DNA of 64,000 bases from Thermomonas beijingensis (GTDB lineage Bacteria; Pseudomonadota; Gammaproteobacteria; Xanthomonadales; Xanthomonadaceae): positions 1 to 64,000 of the forward strand of contig NZ_JAIQDJ010000007.1 in assembly GCF_020034655.1 (NCBI RefSeq), written 5' to 3'. The notes beneath the pieces are model-generated. The model did not search any database, had not been told where the DNA came from, and was given only the letters and a program-made list of their open reading frames with translations. The position numbers were made by a program, and so were the translations under genes. Below are positions 16,771 through 24,681 of the stretch, piece after piece; the stretch's first letter is position 1; every line of letters starts with the position of its first letter.

Positions 16771-18911
16771 GTCGCAGTTTGCTTCCCGCCAACGCGTGGC
16801 GTGCGGCAAGGCTGCAGAACATCGGCATCTGGCTGGGATATCTGGTCCCGTGGTGCACTGCTGCCTGCACGATGGCGTGGCATCTGTTGGGCCCGCGCCT
16901 TGCACTATTCCTTGGTGGTTTTGCGCTACTGGCAAGTGCGGTCATCGGATGGTGGCTGTGGCACAAGCACGACATCCATTGGCTGATACGCAATTTGAAT
17001 TCACATCGCAGCGACATGGAGGACAGCGCCGATTTGCTGTTGTCCAACGATGCGCTCAACCCACTGCAACGCTTGCAGCAACAACGTCTTGTGCAACGAC
17101 TACAAGACTACCCCGTGGATTTGCGCAAGCCGTGGCCGATGGCATCACTGCTGGGGTCTGCAGCAATTGCATTGGTTTTCATTATTACCGTTGCGAAGTG
17201 GCCTGCAGATTTGCCAAACGATAAAGCCACTGCTCAACCAGCCGTGCAACATTCCACTGAGGGACCACTTTTACAGGATATCAACCTGCAGATCACGCCA
17301 CCCGGGTACACGGGCTTGCCGATCCGCAGTGTGCAAACTCTCACGTTGAAAGTTCCGGTTGGGTCAATCGTGCAATGGTCGTTGCACTTCTCCCATGCCC
17401 CCACGAAAGTTGCGCTGGTGTTGCTGGATGGACGGGAAATCCCACTGCAACCCAATGGCGCAGCATGGGTAGCGCGTCTGACCTTGCCAGCCCCCACCCT
17501 GTATCGCTTGCAAGTTGACGGCAAATTCCCGGATGCCGGCAAGCTGCATCGTATTGATGTGGTCGCGGACCTGGCGCCGCAAGTCAACGTGCTACAGCCC
17601 GCGCACAGCCCTAGTCTGGCCACGGTTGGGCAACCCGACTGGGATGTGAGTTTCGATGCGCGCGATGATTATGGGGTTCTGGCACAAGCCAGCTTGCGCA
17701 TCACGTTGGCGCAAGGCAGCGGTGAGTCGATTGCATTTCATGAGCAGCGCCTCGTATTGACAGGCCAAGGCGGCGCACAGCACCGCCGCTTTGCGCACCG
17801 ACTGGATCTGGCTGCGTTGGGCATGGCGGAAGGCGATGACTTGATCGTGCAACTGGAGGTGTCCGACAACCGCCGCCCGCAACCCCAACTGACGCGCAGC
17901 CCCAGTGTGATTTTGCGCATGAGTCGCAAACCTGAAATGGAAAGCGCCGGCATCGAAGGCGTGGTGCGACGCGTGCTACCGGCTTATTTTCGCAGTCAAC
18001 GGCAAATCATTTTGGATGCTGAAGCACTACAGAAAAAAAGACGCATGCTGGCATCGGAGCTGTTCTTGAAGCAATCCGATGCGATTGGCGTAGATCAACG
18101 CATTTTGCGCCTGCGCTATGGCCAGTTCCTAGGTGAGGAAGCCGAAGGCGGACCGAAGCTGTCGCCCACTGCCGATGCCGCACAAGACCAACACGTACCT
18201 GTCGATGACGATCACGGCCATGAAACACCGAACCCACCTGCGCCTGTGTTCGGGCAGATTGATCACCTCCTGGAAAATTTCGGGCACACCCATGACATCG
18301 CCGAAGCCGCGACCTTGTTGGACCCGGAAACACGCGCCATTCTCAAGCAAGCATTGGATCAAATGTGGCAATCGGAATTGCAGTTACGGCAAGGCCAGCC
18401 CGATCGCGCATTACCGTTTGCTTACAAGGCATTGGGCTATATCAAGCAAGTCCAGCAGGCGGACCGCATTTTTCTTGCGCGGGTGGGCCCACAGTTGCCG
18501 CCGATAGATGAAAGCCGGCGCATGGGCGGCAAGCGTGATGGCATTGCGTCACGGGCCGATGCACTGCAAACAGCCACCACCGAGGCCTCTGCAATCAGTG
18601 CACTCTGGCAAGCCCTGGCCGCACCGTCACCTTCACCTTCACCTTCACCTTCTTCTTCGCCTGCGTTACCCCTGCAAGCTTTTGATACGTGGCTGCACAG
18701 CCATCCACCACAGCAAGACGATCTTTTGTCACTGCAAGTGGCATTGGATGCAGTGCGTCGTGATCCTGCTTGCAGCGGTTGCCGCAGCGAACTGCAACGC
18801 CAGTTGTGGCCACTCTTGCCGCTACCCCCCGCGCAACCCATGCGCCGCGAACCGGCGACGCCGCAAGGTCAGCGCTACCTGGATGCATTACAGGCAGAGG
18901 CAGTCCAATGA
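16767..18911 (+). CDS. large DUF4175-like membrane protein
   Basis: A 714-residue protein with two amino-terminal membrane helices (about residues 25-65) and another near 130 (MASLLGSAAIALVFIITVAK), then a long soluble part. Beta-rich segments (LQITPPGYTGLPIRSVQTL) precede a coiled-coil-like region containing DHLLENFGH and GQPDRALPFAYKALGYI. The layout matches DUF4175-type proteins seen with MoxR/BatA genes. Residues at about 620-632 are a PSPSPSPSP run from a CCTTCA hexamer repeat, a likely flexible linker. Function unknown; likely a periplasm-facing scaffold of the operon's complex. Confidence 0.65.
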   Translation: MSRSLLPANAWRAARLQNIGIWLGYLVPWCTAACTMAWHLLGPRLALFLGGFALLASAVIGWWLWHKHDIHWLIRNLNSHRSDMEDSADLLLSNDALNPLQRLQQQRLVQRLQDYPVDLRKPWPMASLLGSAAIALVFIITVAKWPADLPNDKATAQPAVQHSTEGPLLQDINLQITPPGYTGLPIRSVQTLTLKVPVGSIVQWSLHFSHAPTKVALVLLDGREIPLQPNGAAWVARLTLPAPTLYRLQVDGKFPDAGKLHRIDVVADLAPQVNVLQPAHSPSLATVGQPDWDVSFDARDDYGVLAQASLRITLAQGSGESIAFHEQRLVLTGQGGAQHRRFAHRLDLAALGMAEGDDLIVQLEVSDNRRPQPQLTRSPSVILRMSRKPEMESAGIEGVVRRVLPAYFRSQRQIILDAEALQKKRRMLASELFLKQSDAIGVDQRILRLRYGQFLGEEAEGGPKLSPTADAAQDQHVPVDDDHGHETPNPPAPVFGQIDHLLENFGHTHDIAEAATLLDPETRAILKQALDQMWQSELQLRQGQPDRALPFAYKALGYIKQVQQADRIFLARVGPQLPPIDESRRMGGKRDGIASRADALQTATTEASAISALWQALAAPSPSPSPSPSSSPALPLQAFDTWLHSHPPQQDDLLSLQVALDAVRRDPACSGCRSELQRQLWPLLPLPPAQPMRREPATPQGQRYLDALQAEAVQ

Positions 18912-20641
18912 ACCTGCCGACCCTGCCCGTACTAACGGCCGGTGTGCTGGCATTGGCCTGTGTATTTGCGCTTGCGCGCGTGTGGCGGCAGCGTGCGCAA
19001 CGCTCTCGACTTGCGCTTGTCACCTTGTTGGCATTGCAGCCGGCACTGGCCACAGCCTTGTATTTCGGGCTATTTCCGCCACTGCACATGGCCCAGACTG
19101 GTAGTAGTCTGGTCGTATTGACCGCAGGTTGGCGCAGCGCTGCTGCCGCTAATCTGTCAGGTCAACGCATTGCATTGCCGGAAGCCGAACCCGCGGCGTC
19201 TGCTGAACGCGCGCCAGACCTTGCCACAGCACTGCGTCGGCATCCGCAGATCACCTTGCTGCATATCCTCGGCCACGGGCTGGAAGCCCGTGATCGCGAT
19301 GCCGCCCATGGCTATCAGATTGACTTCATCCCGGCGCCACTACCGGCAGGCCTGGTGGCATTGCATGTGCCTTCTCGCGTGGCGGTGGGCAATGCGCTGC
19401 GTGTGCGCGGCCGGGTGCAAGGTGTTGATGCTGGCACGGTGGAACTGCTGGATCCCGGCAACCAGCGCGTGCAACGCAGCCCGCTGGCGCACGATGGATG
19501 GTTTGAGATGCAAATGGCCGTTCGCGAGGCCGGCCTGACGGCTTACACCCTGCGCGTACTGGATGTGGCCGGCACGCTGCAAGACAGCGTGCCGCTGCCG
19601 ATGGAGGTTGTCACCGCAACGCCCTTGCGCCTGCTGGTGTTGGCTGGCGCGCCCAATCCGGAACTTAAATACCTGCGGCGCTGGGCGAAAGATGCTGGAA
19701 TCGCCATGCACACGCGAATCGCGGTCGGTGGCGGCAGCGCCTTGGGCGATGCGCCGATCGCGTTGACTGATGACAGCCTGCGCGCGTTTGATCTGGTGCT
19801 GTTGGATACCCGCAGCCTGCAAGCGTTGCCTGCGAGTGAAGTGCGAGCGCTGACGTTAGCCATGCACAAGGGGCTTGGCGTGTTGTTGCAACTGGATGCG
19901 GCACCTGCACCTGCGCTACGCGCACGCCTGCGCGAGTGGGGGTTTGCGCTGGCCACTGGCGATGCCACGCAAACCGTTTCGCTGGCTGCCGGTCTACCAG
20001 CACTTCCCAGCTACCGAGTGACAGATTCGACCACTACCAGCGCGCGTTTGCTAAGCGACACAGACGGCCAACCACTGGGGCTATGGCGCGCCTTGGGGCG
20101 TGGTCGGGTTGGGCTGCTCCCCATTTCTGAAACGTATCCACTGGTGTTGCAAGGTATGGGTGAGCGGCATGCCCAGTTATGGAGTGAAATCACTGCAACG
20201 CTCGCACGCAGTCAAGAGAGCGCTCCACTGTTACCGCCGTCGGCGCCTGCATGGGTGGGCGAACGGGTCATTGTCTGCGCGCTGCCCGCAATAACCGCTG
20301 CGGCGACGCTTGCGCCACAACACCCTGGCCCAACGGCGGCCCCCGGTCGCTGCATTGCCGAGTGGCCGCAGCGTGCCGGCTGGCAGCGCTTGCAGCAGAT
20401 CGCGCAGCCACTGCACTACTTCGCCCTGCAGCAACGCACTGCACTTGCATGGCGCTTGAGTTTGCGTCAACAAGCCACCCGGCAGTTGGCGCTGCAATCA
20501 ACGCATGCGCCGACGCGGAGGGGGCAAGCAATGCCACAACGTGGCCGCGCCTGGCCATGGCTGGCGGCTTGGTTGGTACTGGCCGCAGCGGCCTGGATCT
20601 GTGAGCGTCGCTTGCATGAGCGGCCTAGTGCAACGCGCTGA
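18908..20641 (+). CDS. membrane protein with glutamine-amidotransferase-like core, last gene of the MoxR operon
   Basis: A 577-residue protein. ATG at 18908 overlaps the previous stop by 4 bp; the frame is open further upstream but inside the DUF4175-like gene. Two amino-terminal helices (LPVLTAGVLALACVFALARV; LVTLLALQPALATALYFGLF) are followed by a large domain with RLLVLAGAPNPELKYLRRWA and GLGVLLQLDAAPAPALRARL, the pattern of GATase1-like domains in BatA-associated membrane proteins. A helix near the end (RAWPWLAAWLVLAAAAWICE) anchors the carboxy terminus. Catalytic Cys-His-Glu residues are not evident. Its role is presumably structural within the same complex. Confidence 0.65.
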   Translation: MNLPTLPVLTAGVLALACVFALARVWRQRAQRSRLALVTLLALQPALATALYFGLFPPLHMAQTGSSLVVLTAGWRSAAAANLSGQRIALPEAEPAASAERAPDLATALRRHPQITLLHILGHGLEARDRDAAHGYQIDFIPAPLPAGLVALHVPSRVAVGNALRVRGRVQGVDAGTVELLDPGNQRVQRSPLAHDGWFEMQMAVREAGLTAYTLRVLDVAGTLQDSVPLPMEVVTATPLRLLVLAGAPNPELKYLRRWAKDAGIAMHTRIAVGGGSALGDAPIALTDDSLRAFDLVLLDTRSLQALPASEVRALTLAMHKGLGVLLQLDAAPAPALRARLREWGFALATGDATQTVSLAAGLPALPSYRVTDSTTTSARLLSDTDGQPLGLWRALGRGRVGLLPISETYPLVLQGMGERHAQLWSEITATLARSQESAPLLPPSAPAWVGERVIVCALPAITAAATLAPQHPGPTAAPGRCIAEWPQRAGWQRLQQIAQPLHYFALQQRTALAWRLSLRQQATRQLALQSTHAPTRRGQAMPQRGRAWPWLAAWLVLAAAAWICERRLHERPSATR

Positions 20642-20652
20642 CCGGCGTTGGG

Positions 20653-21051
20653 TCAGCGCTTTTTGCGCACGTACAACACCAAGGCGTGATCGACAATTTC
20701 GAAGCCATGTTCAGCGGCAATTTTCTGCTGCAAAACCTCGATTTCGTCGCTATGAAACTCCACTACCTTGCCGGTTTCCAGATCCACCATGTGGTCGTGG
20801 TGCTCGCCACGGTCCAGCTCATACACAGCGGTGCCGCCTTCAAAATTGTGCTTGAGCACCAAACCGGCCGACTCGAACTGGGTCAGCACGCGGTAGATGG
20901 TGGCCAAGCCAATGTCTTCGCTTTCGGCCAACAGCTGCTTGTAGATATCCTCGGCGGTCATATGCCGGGGCTTGGCATGCTCCAACAACTCAAGAATGCG
21001 CAGTCGTGGGTGGGTCACCTTCAAGCCCGCTTTGCGAAGATCCTGCGACAT
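20653..21051 (-). CDS. fur: Fur, ferric uptake regulator
   Basis: A 132-residue Fur repressor. DNA-binding winged helix: LKVTHPRLRILELLEHA to LATIYRVLTQFESAGLV; metal-binding dimerisation part: ELDRGEHHDHMVDLETGKVV and HGFEIVDHALVLY. With Fe(II) it represses iron-uptake genes. It lacks the carboxy-terminal CxxC pairs of E. coli Fur and ends VLYVRKKR, as Xanthomonas Fur does. It is divergent from bamE, the arrangement conserved in Xanthomonads. Confidence 0.95.
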   Translation of the reverse strand: MSQDLRKAGLKVTHPRLRILELLEHAKPRHMTAEDIYKQLLAESEDIGLATIYRVLTQFESAGLVLKHNFEGGTAVYELDRGEHHDHMVDLETGKVVEFHSDEIEVLQQKIAAEHGFEIVDHALVLYVRKKR

Positions 21052-21196
21052 GGTTTCCTTCCTCAGATGTCATGCGACATGCAACGCCGGGTGAATGGAC
21101 TTGCGGCAACGGCTTGCCGCAGATCCAGGCAAAGGCAGCGTGGTGGCGATGCGGGAGTGTATCATCGGCACTTCCGCCACTGCCCACACCCTGCCG

Positions 21197-21592
21197 ATGC
21201 GCAAGCTGATCCCCCTCCTTCTTGCAACCTTGCTGGTCAGCGGCTGCGGCATGCTGTATCGCCAGCCGATCTTCCAGGGTAATTTGCTGGAAAAATCGGC
21301 AGTTGACCAACTGCAGGCTGGGCTGGATCAGCATCAAGTGATGACACTGTTGGGCAGCCCGTCGGTACAAGACCCGTTCCACCACAATCGTTGGGATTAC
21401 GTGGCCAGCCAGCGCATCGGCCGGCACGGCGCGCCGCAGGTCAAAACCATGACCCTGTGGTTTGAAAACGGCAATCTGACCCGCTGGGAAGGCGACTACT
21501 TCCCTGAGCAAGATTCCGAGTTGGCTAAAAATTCGGTGCGCTACTTCGGCCCGAATCTGGCCAAGGATAAAGACAAGAAAAAACGCCGCTAA
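21197..21592 (+). CDS. bamE: BamE (OmlA), outer-membrane assembly lipoprotein
   Basis: A 131-residue lipoprotein of the BAM complex that inserts beta-barrel proteins into the outer membrane. Lipobox LVSGC with the lipidated cysteine at residue 17; the SmpA/OmlA fold follows (YRQPIFQGNLLEKSAVDQLQ, QVMTLLGSPSVQDPFHHNRW). The carboxy end is a lysine-rich tail. The ATG at 21197 is set by the signal peptide. Divergent from fur and convergent with rnfH, whose stop it overlaps by 4 bp. Confidence 0.95.
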   Translation: MRKLIPLLLATLLVSGCGMLYRQPIFQGNLLEKSAVDQLQAGLDQHQVMTLLGSPSVQDPFHHNRWDYVASQRIGRHGAPQVKTMTLWFENGNLTRWEGDYFPEQDSELAKNSVRYFGPNLAKDKDKKKRR

Positions 21593-21852
21593 CGCCGCTT
21601 TGCGCGTTCAGCGCGCAATCGGCGCGCCTGCTTGGGGTCGATGAGGAGTGCCCGCAGCAGTTCGATGCGATCACCCGGATGCAGGCGGGTGTCGGCTTGC
21701 GCGGCCACCCCAAACACGGCAATCGCAACAAACTCTGTATCCAGCTGCCAGTTGGCTGCCGCCAGAGCATCGGCTACGCACGCATTTTCGTTTACCTCAA
21801 CCAGCATGCTGTCGGCACGCTTGGGCCAAGCCCGCAACAACTGCACTTGCAT
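21589..21852 (-). CDS. rnfH: RnfH-family ubiquitin-like protein
   Basis: An 87-residue RnfH protein: beta-grasp fold with [20 protein letters not shown] at the start, then GDRIELLRALLIDPKQARRL, the signature end of the family. Function is uncertain; RnfH is conserved next to ratA. Its ATG overlaps the ratA stop (ATGA), so the two form one operon. Confidence 0.9.
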   Translation of the reverse strand: MQVQLLRAWPKRADSMLVEVNENACVADALAAANWQLDTEFVAIAVFGVAAQADTRLHPGDRIELLRALLIDPKQARRLRAERAKRR

Positions 21853-22283
21853 CAGCGTGAACCTTTGTCCGCTTCGCGCACGAAGTCATCCACCATGCGA
21901 TCGGCCAAGCTTTGCATTCCAATGGCCAAAGCTGGCCCCAACAGCCGACTTTGCGGTTCAAAATCCAGGCGCAACATGACTTTGCACGCACACTCATCCA
22001 GCGCATGAAATTCCCAACGCCCCAGCAGCTGCCGAAACGGGCCATCGCGCAGCGCCATGTCGATATGGTGCGGCGGGCTAAGCTGGTTCTCGGTGGTAAA
22101 CCATGTATGGAAGCCAGCGATGCCCAGCTCCAGTCGTGCCAACACGCGCAGCTCGCTGGATTCCATTACCTGGGCTTGATGGCACCACTCGAACCGGCTC
22201 GGATACGCGTCAACATCATTGACCAACGCGAACATGTGCGCGGCGGAATGTTCAACAAGGGCACTACGTTGAATAACAGGCAT
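21852..22283 (-). CDS. ratA: RatA/COQ10-type START-domain protein
   Basis: A 143-residue START-like protein beginning [20 protein letters not shown] with the family's [14 protein letters not shown] motif. The family includes E. coli RatA (reported to inhibit 70S ribosome association) and the yeast COQ10 ubiquinone-binding protein; in bacteria the respiratory-quinone role is also discussed. Lies upstream of rnfH and divergent from smpB, with 59 bp between the starts, as in most gammaproteobacteria. Confidence 0.9.
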   Translation of the reverse strand: MPVIQRSALVEHSAAHMFALVNDVDAYPSRFEWCHQAQVMESSELRVLARLELGIAGFHTWFTTENQLSPPHHIDMALRDGPFRQLLGRWEFHALDECACKVMLRLDFEPQSRLLGPALAIGMQSLADRMVDDFVREADKGSR

Positions 22284-22342
22284 CGAAAGATCCAGACAAG
22301 CCGACTGCCCCGCAGCGTGGACGAATCAGCGAGAATAACGGA

Positions 22343-22837
22343 ATGAACAAGAAGAATGCCAAGGATAAGCCAAACGGCGGCGGCACCATCGCCCTGAACA
22401 AGCGTGCCCGTCATGAATACAGCCTAGAAGAAAAATTCGAAGCTGGCCTCGCCCTGCAGGGCTGGGAGTTGAAATCCATTCGCGCTGGTCGCGCCAATAT
22501 CGTGGATGCGTATGCGGTGGTGCTGCAAGGTGAATTGTTTCTGATTGGCGCGCAAATCACACCACTCATCCAAGCCTCCACTCATGTGGTAGCCAATGAC
22601 CGCCGTACCCGCAAACTGCTGCTGCACCGGCGCGAAATCGACATGTTGATCGGCCGGGTTCAGCGGGATGGCTACACACTGGTACCCACTGCGCTGTATT
22701 GGAAGGGCAATAAGGTCAAGGCCGAGTTGGCACTGGCACGTGGCAAGCAAAGCCACGACAAGCGCGAAGCCAGCAAGGAGCGCGACTGGAACCGCGAGAA
22801 GCAGCGCCTGCTGCGGCGGCATAACAAGGACGCGTAA
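22343..22837 (+). CDS. smpB: SmpB, tmRNA-binding protein
   Basis: A 164-residue SmpB, partner of tmRNA in rescuing stalled ribosomes. Recognised by [20 protein letters not shown], the [20 protein letters not shown] core, and the basic tail ([20 protein letters not shown]) that enters the mRNA channel. The amino end has a short Lys/Asn-rich extension. No ssrA gene is visible in this window. Confidence 0.96.
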   Translation: MNKKNAKDKPNGGGTIALNKRARHEYSLEEKFEAGLALQGWELKSIRAGRANIVDAYAVVLQGELFLIGAQITPLIQASTHVVANDRRTRKLLLHRREIDMLIGRVQRDGYTLVPTALYWKGNKVKAELALARGKQSHDKREASKERDWNREKQRLLRRHNKDA

Positions 22838-22915
22838 CCTGTGCCCCGCTGGGCGGGCCAGTTGAGCGTGTGATCACGACGACTGGCTGAATCACTCCAT
22901 CGCTCTGCCCATAGC

Positions 22916-22942
22916 AAAACGGCCACCTTGCGGTGACCGTTT
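22916..22942 (-). terminator. Rho-independent terminator of the tRNA operon
   Basis: On the minus strand AAACGGTCACC, loop GCAA, GGTGGCCGTTTT: an 11-bp stem with one G-T mismatch followed by a short T run. It lies 30 bp beyond the tRNA-Glu 3' end in the direction of tRNA transcription. The region between smpB and here contains nothing else recognisable. Confidence 0.7.
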
Positions 22943-22972
22943 ACGCGTTGCTTGCATGTTCCGATTCTGAAG

Positions 22973-23048
22973 TGGCGTCCCCACGGGGATTCGAACCCCG
23001 GTCGCTACCGTGAAAGGGTAATGTCCTAGGCCTCTAGACGATGGGGAC
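22973..23048 (-). tRNA. tRNA-Glu (anticodon TTC), CCA encoded
   Basis: Minus-strand cloverleaf starting GTCCCCATCGTCTAGAGG, with anticodon loop CTTTCAC (TTC), T arm GGTTCGAATCC and acceptor GGGGAC plus encoded GCCA. 76 nt including CCA. It follows tRNA-Ala by 24 bp and is probably in the same transcript. Confidence 0.97.
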
Positions 23049-23072
23049 AAAACCGGAAACAAGTTGTAAAAG

Positions 23073-23148
23073 TGGTGGAGCCAAGCGGGATCGAACCGCT
23101 GACCTCCTGCATGCCATGCAGGCGCTCTCCCAGCTGAGCTATGGCCCC
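23073..23148 (-). tRNA. tRNA-Ala (anticodon GGC), CCA encoded
   Basis: Minus-strand cloverleaf starting GGGGCCATAGCTCAGCTGGG, anticodon loop ATGGCAT (GGC), T arm GGTTCGATCC, acceptor GGCTCC and encoded ACCA. 76 nt. First gene of an Ala-Glu tRNA pair preceded by a recognisable promoter. Confidence 0.97.
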
Positions 23149-23168
23149 ACGGGGCTGGAAAGACGCGC

Positions 23169-23197
23169 ATTCTGCGGGGTAAACCCAGAGGCGTCAA
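23169..23197 (-). promoter_or_regulatory. promoter of the tRNA-Ala/tRNA-Glu operon
   Basis: Minus strand: -35 TTGACG (23192-23197), 17-bp spacer, -10 CAGAAT (23169-23174), followed by the GC-rich discriminator GCGCGTC. Such a discriminator is typical of stringently controlled stable-RNA promoters. It is 21 bp upstream of the mature tRNA-Ala. Confidence 0.6.
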
Positions 23198-23204
23198 GCG
23201 TTTT

Positions 23205-23690
23205 TCAATATTTTTTCTGCAGCGCATCATCCAATCCACGCAAGGTGGTCACGCCATGCCCCTGTTCGGCCAAATATTGCAGCCATTTACCCAGGAACGT
23301 ATTCATCCGCAGGCGGTGATTGAGGATGCGCTGTGGCGGTGGATACATGCCAATGACGTCTTGCCAGCGCCTTCCTGCGTAGCAATGGGTGGCTTCAACT
23401 TGTTTGGCATCGTGGTACAGGCGCAGATTGGCGGAAGGATCGACCATGCCGGTGTGTGGATCCACCAGCCCGTAGCTCATGCGCAGCTCGGTGGTGTAGG
23501 CGTGCTGCTCGATGACATCGATGTGCACATCCAGGCCATCGCCAATCGATGAAACATAATTGCCGCAGGCCAGTTCACCGGCTTCAAACAGGCGTTGCAG
23601 GCGCGTGTGGTTTTCGGAATACAGCCCCATCAACCAACCAAAACGGCTGAGTGTGGGTAGTGTGTTGTGGCGGGCAAAGGCAAGGCTCAT
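23205..23690 (-). CDS. DUF1249 protein
   Basis: A 161-residue DUF1249 protein, beginning MSLAFARHNTLPTLSRFGWL; family landmarks include YSENHTRLQRLF, YTTELRMSYGL and LRLYHDAKQVEATHCY. The family (E. coli YqiB is a member) has no assigned role. It ends 8 bp short of the tRNA promoter. An 89-bp gap without features separates it from ppsR. Confidence 0.88.
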   Translation of the reverse strand: MSLAFARHNTLPTLSRFGWLMGLYSENHTRLQRLFEAGELACGNYVSSIGDGLDVHIDVIEQHAYTTELRMSYGLVDPHTGMVDPSANLRLYHDAKQVEATHCYAGRRWQDVIGMYPPPQRILNHRLRMNTFLGKWLQYLAEQGHGVTTLRGLDDALQKKY

Positions 23691-23779
23691 GGTTTGATCC
23701 TACACGCGCAAATCACACTGCGGCAGGATTGACGAATACCCGGCGCAGGCCTAGCTTGGAAGAGGTGGCTGGCCGTGGT

Positions 23780-24601
23780 TCAGAACATCTCGCGGTTGAT
23801 GCCCAAATACTTCATCACGCGGCTGGAAATTTCTTCGATCGAAGCGTGCGTGGTGCTGAGCAGCTCGATGCCTTCGCGGCGCAGCATCGTCTCGGCCTGC
23901 GCAACCTCGCGCCGGCAGGTGTCCAGCTGGGCATAGCGCGAATCCGGCCGCCGTTCCTGGCGAATCTGGTGCAACCGATGCGGGTCGATGGTGAGCCCGA
24001 ACAGCTTGCTGCGGTACTGACGCAGCTTGGCCGGGAGGCGTTCGGCCTCCAGATCTTCCGGCGTCAGCGGATAGTTGGCGGCTTTCACCCCATGCTGCAG
24101 GGCCAGGTACACGCAGGTGGGCGTCTTGCCGGCGCGGGAGACGGCAACCAGGATCACGTCGGCATCGCTGAAGTCGAGTTTCATGCCATCGTCGTGAGTC
24201 AGCGCGTAATTCATCGCATTGATGCGGCGATGGTAGGTATCAAAATCCACGATGCCGTGGGCGTGGCCGATATGGGCTTCGCGGCTACGGCCCAGCTCTT
24301 GTTCCAGTGGCGCGATGAATGGCGCAAATATGTCCAGCATCAGTGCGCCGCTATCGGCCAAAAGCGTGTTCAGCTCCGCGTCCACGCAGGAGTTGACCAC
24401 GATGGGGCGCACACCGGCGGCCTCACCCGCGGCGCGCACGCGGATGGCGGCTTCGCGTGCCTTGTCCGGCGAATCCACGAATGGCAGCCGATCGGTGGCA
24501 AACCGCAGGCCCGCAAACTGGGTCAACAGGCTGTGGCCGATGGTTTCGGCGGTAATGCCGGTGCCATCGGACACATAAAACACGGGGCGAACAGCATCCA
24601 T
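23780..24601 (-). CDS. ppsR: PEP synthase regulatory protein (PSRP, kinase/pyrophosphorylase)
   Basis: A 273-residue bifunctional enzyme of the DUF299 family that inactivates PEP synthase by ADP-dependent phosphorylation and reactivates it by Pi-dependent dephosphorylation. Recognised by [20 protein letters not shown] at the amino end and the P-loop-like [14 protein letters not shown] near residue 150. The ATG at 24601 directly precedes this motif; the frame extends to 24652 without homology. It faces ppsA across an 80-bp divergent spacer, the standard regulator-target pairing. Confidence 0.94.
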   Translation of the reverse strand: MDAVRPVFYVSDGTGITAETIGHSLLTQFAGLRFATDRLPFVDSPDKAREAAIRVRAAGEAAGVRPIVVNSCVDAELNTLLADSGALMLDIFAPFIAPLEQELGRSREAHIGHAHGIVDFDTYHRRINAMNYALTHDDGMKLDFSDADVILVAVSRAGKTPTCVYLALQHGVKAANYPLTPEDLEAERLPAKLRQYRSKLFGLTIDPHRLHQIRQERRPDSRYAQLDTCRREVAQAETMLRREGIELLSTTHASIEEISSRVMKYLGINREMF

Positions 24602-24681
24602 CGGCAATCCTTGAGTGGCGGGCAGGTTAAAATAACGGACTTCCCGCGCCACTGCGCCGCCCTGCCCCCACGGAGCCCGCC

